A DNA stretch of 64,000 nt from Thalassospira sp. MCCC 1A01428. GTDB lineage: Bacteria; Pseudomonadota; Alphaproteobacteria; Rhodospirillales; Thalassospiraceae. Location of the stretch: NCBI RefSeq assembly GCF_002115825.1, contig NZ_JFJZ01000001.1, forward strand, positions 248,001-312,000, written 5' to 3'. The notes below the pieces were generated by a model. It made no database searches and was not told the DNA's origin. It saw nothing but the letters and a program-made list of their open reading frames with translations. How positions within the stretch are numbered: the stretch's first letter is position 1; each line of letters opens with the position of its first letter. The translations under genes were made by a program, and so were the position numbers. Positions 61,189 to 64,000 of this stretch are shown here, piece after piece.

Positions 61189-64000
61189 ATGAGCGTCGAA
61201 TATAAAAAGACCGTTATCCTGCCCAAGACCGATTTTCCGATGCGGGCGGGGCTGCCGAAAATGGAACCGACATTGCTGGAGCAATGGCAGAAAGACGATC
61301 TTTACGGCACCATTCGCGGCATTTCCAAAGGCCGGGAAAAGTTTGTGCTCCATGATGGCCCGCCTTATGCCAATGGTCATTTGCATATTGGCCATGCCCT
61401 GAACAAAATTTTGAAAGACGTGATCACCCGGTCCCAGCAGATGATGGGCAAGGATGCGGTTTATGTTCCGGGATGGGACTGCCACGGCCTGCCGATTGAA
61501 TGGAAGATCGAGGAACAGTATCGCGCCAAAGGCAAAAACAAGGACGAGGTTCCGGTTGCTGAATTCCGTAAGGAATGCCGTGAATTTGCCCAGAAATGGC
61601 TGGATATCCAGCGCGAGGAATTCAAACGCCTGGGCGTGATGGGCGATTGGGATAATCCCTATATCACCATGGATTACCGGGCCGAGGCCGCCATTGCCCG
61701 CGAATTGGGCAAGTTTTTGATGAACGGGTCGCTGTATCGCGGGTCAAAGCCGGTAATGTGGTCGGTTGTCGAAAAAACCGCCCTGGCCGAAGCCGAGATC
61801 GAATATCACGACCATACCAGCAAGACCATTCATGTGCGCTTCCCGGTGGTGAAATCATCGGTCGAAGCCCTGAATGATGCCAGTATCGTGATCTGGACCA
61901 CCACCCCCTGGACCATTCCGGGCAACCGCGCGATCTCGTATGGCGAAGACATTGATTATGTCGTCATTGAAGTCACCGAAACTGCCGAGGAATGCTGGGC
62001 CAAGGTTGGCGAGAAGCTGGCGGTTTGTGCCGATCTGGTTGAGGACATGTGCAAAAATGGCCGTATCCTGGGCCATAAAATTGTCGGCACGTTTAAGGGC
62101 CGTGATCTTGACGGCGGTATTGCCGCCCATCCGTTCCGCGGGCAGGGCTATGATTTTGATGTGCCGTTGCTTGCCGCTGATTATGTCACGACCGATACTG
62201 GTACCGGTTTTGTCCATACCGCCCCGACGCACGGCCCGGACGACTATGTGACCGGCCTGAAATTTGGGCTGGAAGTGCCCGAAATGATCGATGCCGAAGG
62301 CAAATATTACGACCATGTGCCGCTTTTTGCCGGCCGGTTTGTCTATGATGCCAATGGCAAGGAAGGCGATGCCAACGAAACCGTGATCGCGAAGCTGATC
62401 GAGGATGGTGCGCTTCTGTCGCGCGGGCGGATGAAGCACAGCTATCCGCATTCCTGGCGGTCCAAAGCACCGATCATTTATCGCACCACGCCGCAATGGT
62501 TCATCTCCATGTCGGAAAATGGCCTGCGGGAAACCGCGCTTAAGGCGATTGATGATACCCGTTTCGTACCGGAAGCCGGCCGTAACCGCCTGCATTCCAT
62601 GATTGCGAACCGCCCGGACTGGTGCGTATCGCGCCAGCGTGCCTGGGGTGTGCCGATTACGGTATTTGTGAACAGGAAAACCCGTGAACCCCTGCGCGAC
62701 CAGGCTGTGCTGGACCGTGTCTATGCCGCTTTCTGTGAAGAAGGGGCTGATGCCTGGTTTACCTGGGATGCGCAGCGTTTCCTTGGCAATGATTACAATG
62801 TCGATGATTACGAACAGGTCATGGATGTTCTCGATGTGTGGTTCGATTCCGGTTCCACGCACAGCTTTGTTCTGGAAGAACGCCCGGACCTGAAATGGCC
62901 AGCCGACCTGTATCTGGAAGGGTCGGACCAGCATCGTGGCTGGTTCCATTCCTCGCTGCTCGAATCCTGCGGGACGCGGGGTCGGGCACCCTATGATGCC
63001 GTTTTGACGCACGGCTTTGTTCTGGATGGCAAGGGCTATAAAATGTCCAAGTCGCTGAACAATGTGGTTGCCCCGCAAGACATGATCAAAAAATTCGGTG
63101 CCGACATCCTGCGTTTGTGGGTTGTCAGCTCCGATTACCACGATGATTTGCGCATTTCCGACGAAATCATCCAGCGGCATTCCGACATTTATCGTCGTTT
63201 GCGCAACACATTGCGGTTCCTGCTGGGTAATCTTTCGGGCTTTGATGAGGCCGAAAAGGTTGCTGATAGCGAATTGCCGGAACTTGAACGTTGGGTTTTG
63301 CACCGGTTAAGCAAACTTGACGATCTGGTCCGTGAAACCACGGCGGCGTTCGATTTCCACGAAATGTTCATCGAGCTGCACAATTTCTGCGCTCAGGATC
63401 TGTCGGCCTATTTCCTCGATATCCGCAAGGATGCGTTGTATTGTGATGCGCCTTCAAGCCTGCGCCGTCGCGCGGCCCGCACGGTGATGGATCGTGTGTT
63501 TGATTGCCTGGTGCGCTGGCTGGCACCGGTTCTGTGCTTTACCGCCGATGAAGCCTGGCGCGAGCGTTATGGTGCGGATAGTTCGGTCCATGCCCAGACC
63601 TTCAATACCGTTTCCGATGGCTGGAAAAATGACGCACTGGCCGCGAAATGGGAAAAAATCCGCAAGCTGCGCCGGGTTGTAACCGGGGCGCTGGAAGTCG
63701 AGCGTGCCGAAAAACGCATTGGTGGCAGTCTGGATGCTGCCCCCAAGGTTTATGTCAGTGCGGATTATGTCGAGGCTTTGAACGGCCTTAATCTGGCAGA
63801 AATTGCCATTACATCGGACATTGAACTGATTGAGGGCGAGGCGCCGGAAGGGGCCTATCGCCTGGATGATGTCGCGGGGGTCGGTGTTGTTCCGGCCCTG
63901 GCCGAGGGTGAAAAATGCGAGCGTTGCTGGCAGATTTTGCCTGATGTCGGGACGCATCCAAAACATAAAACAATCTGTGGGCGCTGTGCCGATGCCGTTG
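61189..64000 (+). CDS. ileS: Isoleucyl-tRNA synthetase, cut by the window edge
   Basis: Class I aminoacyl-tRNA synthetase charging tRNA-Ile. The open frame from ATG 61189 runs to the last base without a stop (937 codons), so only a few C-terminal residues are missing. GHLHIGH is near residue 62 and KMSKS is in YKMSKSLNN; the editing domain lies between them. A C-terminal zinc-finger pair CERCW...CGRC is visible at the end. ALAEAEIEYHDH is the usual IleS signature region. A long antisense frame on the other strand is a codon-bias artefact. Confidence 0.97.
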   Translation, partial: MSVEYKKTVILPKTDFPMRAGLPKMEPTLLEQWQKDDLYGTIRGISKGREKFVLHDGPPYANGHLHIGHALNKILKDVITRSQQMMGKDAVYVPGWDCHGLPIEWKIEEQYRAKGKNKDEVPVAEFRKECREFAQKWLDIQREEFKRLGVMGDWDNPYITMDYRAEAAIARELGKFLMNGSLYRGSKPVMWSVVEKTALAEAEIEYHDHTSKTIHVRFPVVKSSVEALNDASIVIWTTTPWTIPGNRAISYGEDIDYVVIEVTETAEECWAKVGEKLAVCADLVEDMCKNGRILGHKIVGTFKGRDLDGGIAAHPFRGQGYDFDVPLLAADYVTTDTGTGFVHTAPTHGPDDYVTGLKFGLEVPEMIDAEGKYYDHVPLFAGRFVYDANGKEGDANETVIAKLIEDGALLSRGRMKHSYPHSWRSKAPIIYRTTPQWFISMSENGLRETALKAIDDTRFVPEAGRNRLHSMIANRPDWCVSRQRAWGVPITVFVNRKTREPLRDQAVLDRVYAAFCEEGADAWFTWDAQRFLGNDYNVDDYEQVMDVLDVWFDSGSTHSFVLEERPDLKWPADLYLEGSDQHRGWFHSSLLESCGTRGRAPYDAVLTHGFVLDGKGYKMSKSLNNVVAPQDMIKKFGADILRLWVVSSDYHDDLRISDEIIQRHSDIYRRLRNTLRFLLGNLSGFDEAEKVADSELPELERWVLHRLSKLDDLVRETTAAFDFHEMFIELHNFCAQDLSAYFLDIRKDALYCDAPSSLRRRAARTVMDRVFDCLVRWLAPVLCFTADEAWRERYGADSSVHAQTFNTVSDGWKNDALAAKWEKIRKLRRVVTGALEVERAEKRIGGSLDAAPKVYVSADYVEALNGLNLAEIAITSDIELIEGEAPEGAYRLDDVAGVGVVPALAEGEKCERCWQILPDVGTHPKHKTICGRCADAV

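Noticed and set aside
61855-63303. 482-codon minus-strand frame antisense to ileS
   Set aside because: IleS is unambiguous on the plus strand with HIGH and KMSKS motifs; the antisense frame has no motif.

Overview
The window looks like chromosome of an alphaproteobacterium, with a 47.8 kb integrative and conjugative element (ICE) inserted in it. The flanks carry a GcrA-type cell-cycle regulator, NnrU, MaoC, RibF followed by IleS, and a periplasmic 2',3'-cyclic-nucleotide phosphodiesterase (cpdB). A Rhodospirillales/Thalassospira-like host is my inference from gene content, not a database result.

Layout. 1-1302: 3' part of an MFS transporter and its terminator. 1303-1608: 5' third of cpdB. 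1603-49428: the ICE. 49423-51081: the rest of cpdB in the same frame. 51126-64000: ordinary host genes (gcrA, nnrU, a degenerate B12-fold protein, NUDIX, ACT, M23 peptidase, sterol desaturase, methyltransferase, maoC, ribF, partial ileS). The junctions are exact: removing the ICE between two TAAAAAA copies restores a 652-codon cpdB with no base lost.

The ICE has a Tn4371-family backbone. From the left it carries the P-type mating-pair genes (DUF2274, trbI, G, F, L, J, E, D, C, B, a CopG regulator, traG), an EexN-like exclusion lipoprotein and a LysR regulator. Further right come the relaxase, the TraF peptidase, DUF2840, an RHH protein, ParA, RepA, an AlpA-like HTH, DUF2285, DUF2958, DUF736, ParB, DUF932, RadC, and a tyrosine integrase at the right end. 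Between repA and parA lie three 17-bp iterons, an AT-rich tract and a DnaA-box-like site, so the excised circle could replicate. Strong overlapping inverted repeats just upstream of the relaxase gene are an oriT candidate.

Cargo sits in separate slots. (i) An Abi-like gene is at the extreme left. (ii) A TetR-controlled tripartite efflux operon (NodT/EmrA/EmrB) continues into a PoxB-like TPP enzyme and a membrane-anchored glutamate-synthase-like FMN/Fe-S protein. (iii) A SIR2-HerA antiphage pair has its own XRE regulator and a palindromic operator. (iv) An ABC-three-component system joins a DUF2326 ATPase, a small middle component and an Mrr-nuclease/C-terminal protein, and lies beside a HigBA-like toxin-antitoxin pair next to the integrase.

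The least explained features are: three long GC-rich leaders upstream of the DUF736-side gene block, DUF932 and radC, which share a structured core with compensatory stem changes (radC-RNA-like); a 35-codon ORF with a perfect Shine-Dalgarno sequence overlapping the integrase stop; nested inverted repeats and GTCAAG hexamers at the ICE ends; and the ABC-3C cassette. I saw no tRNA, rRNA, CRISPR array or insertion sequence.
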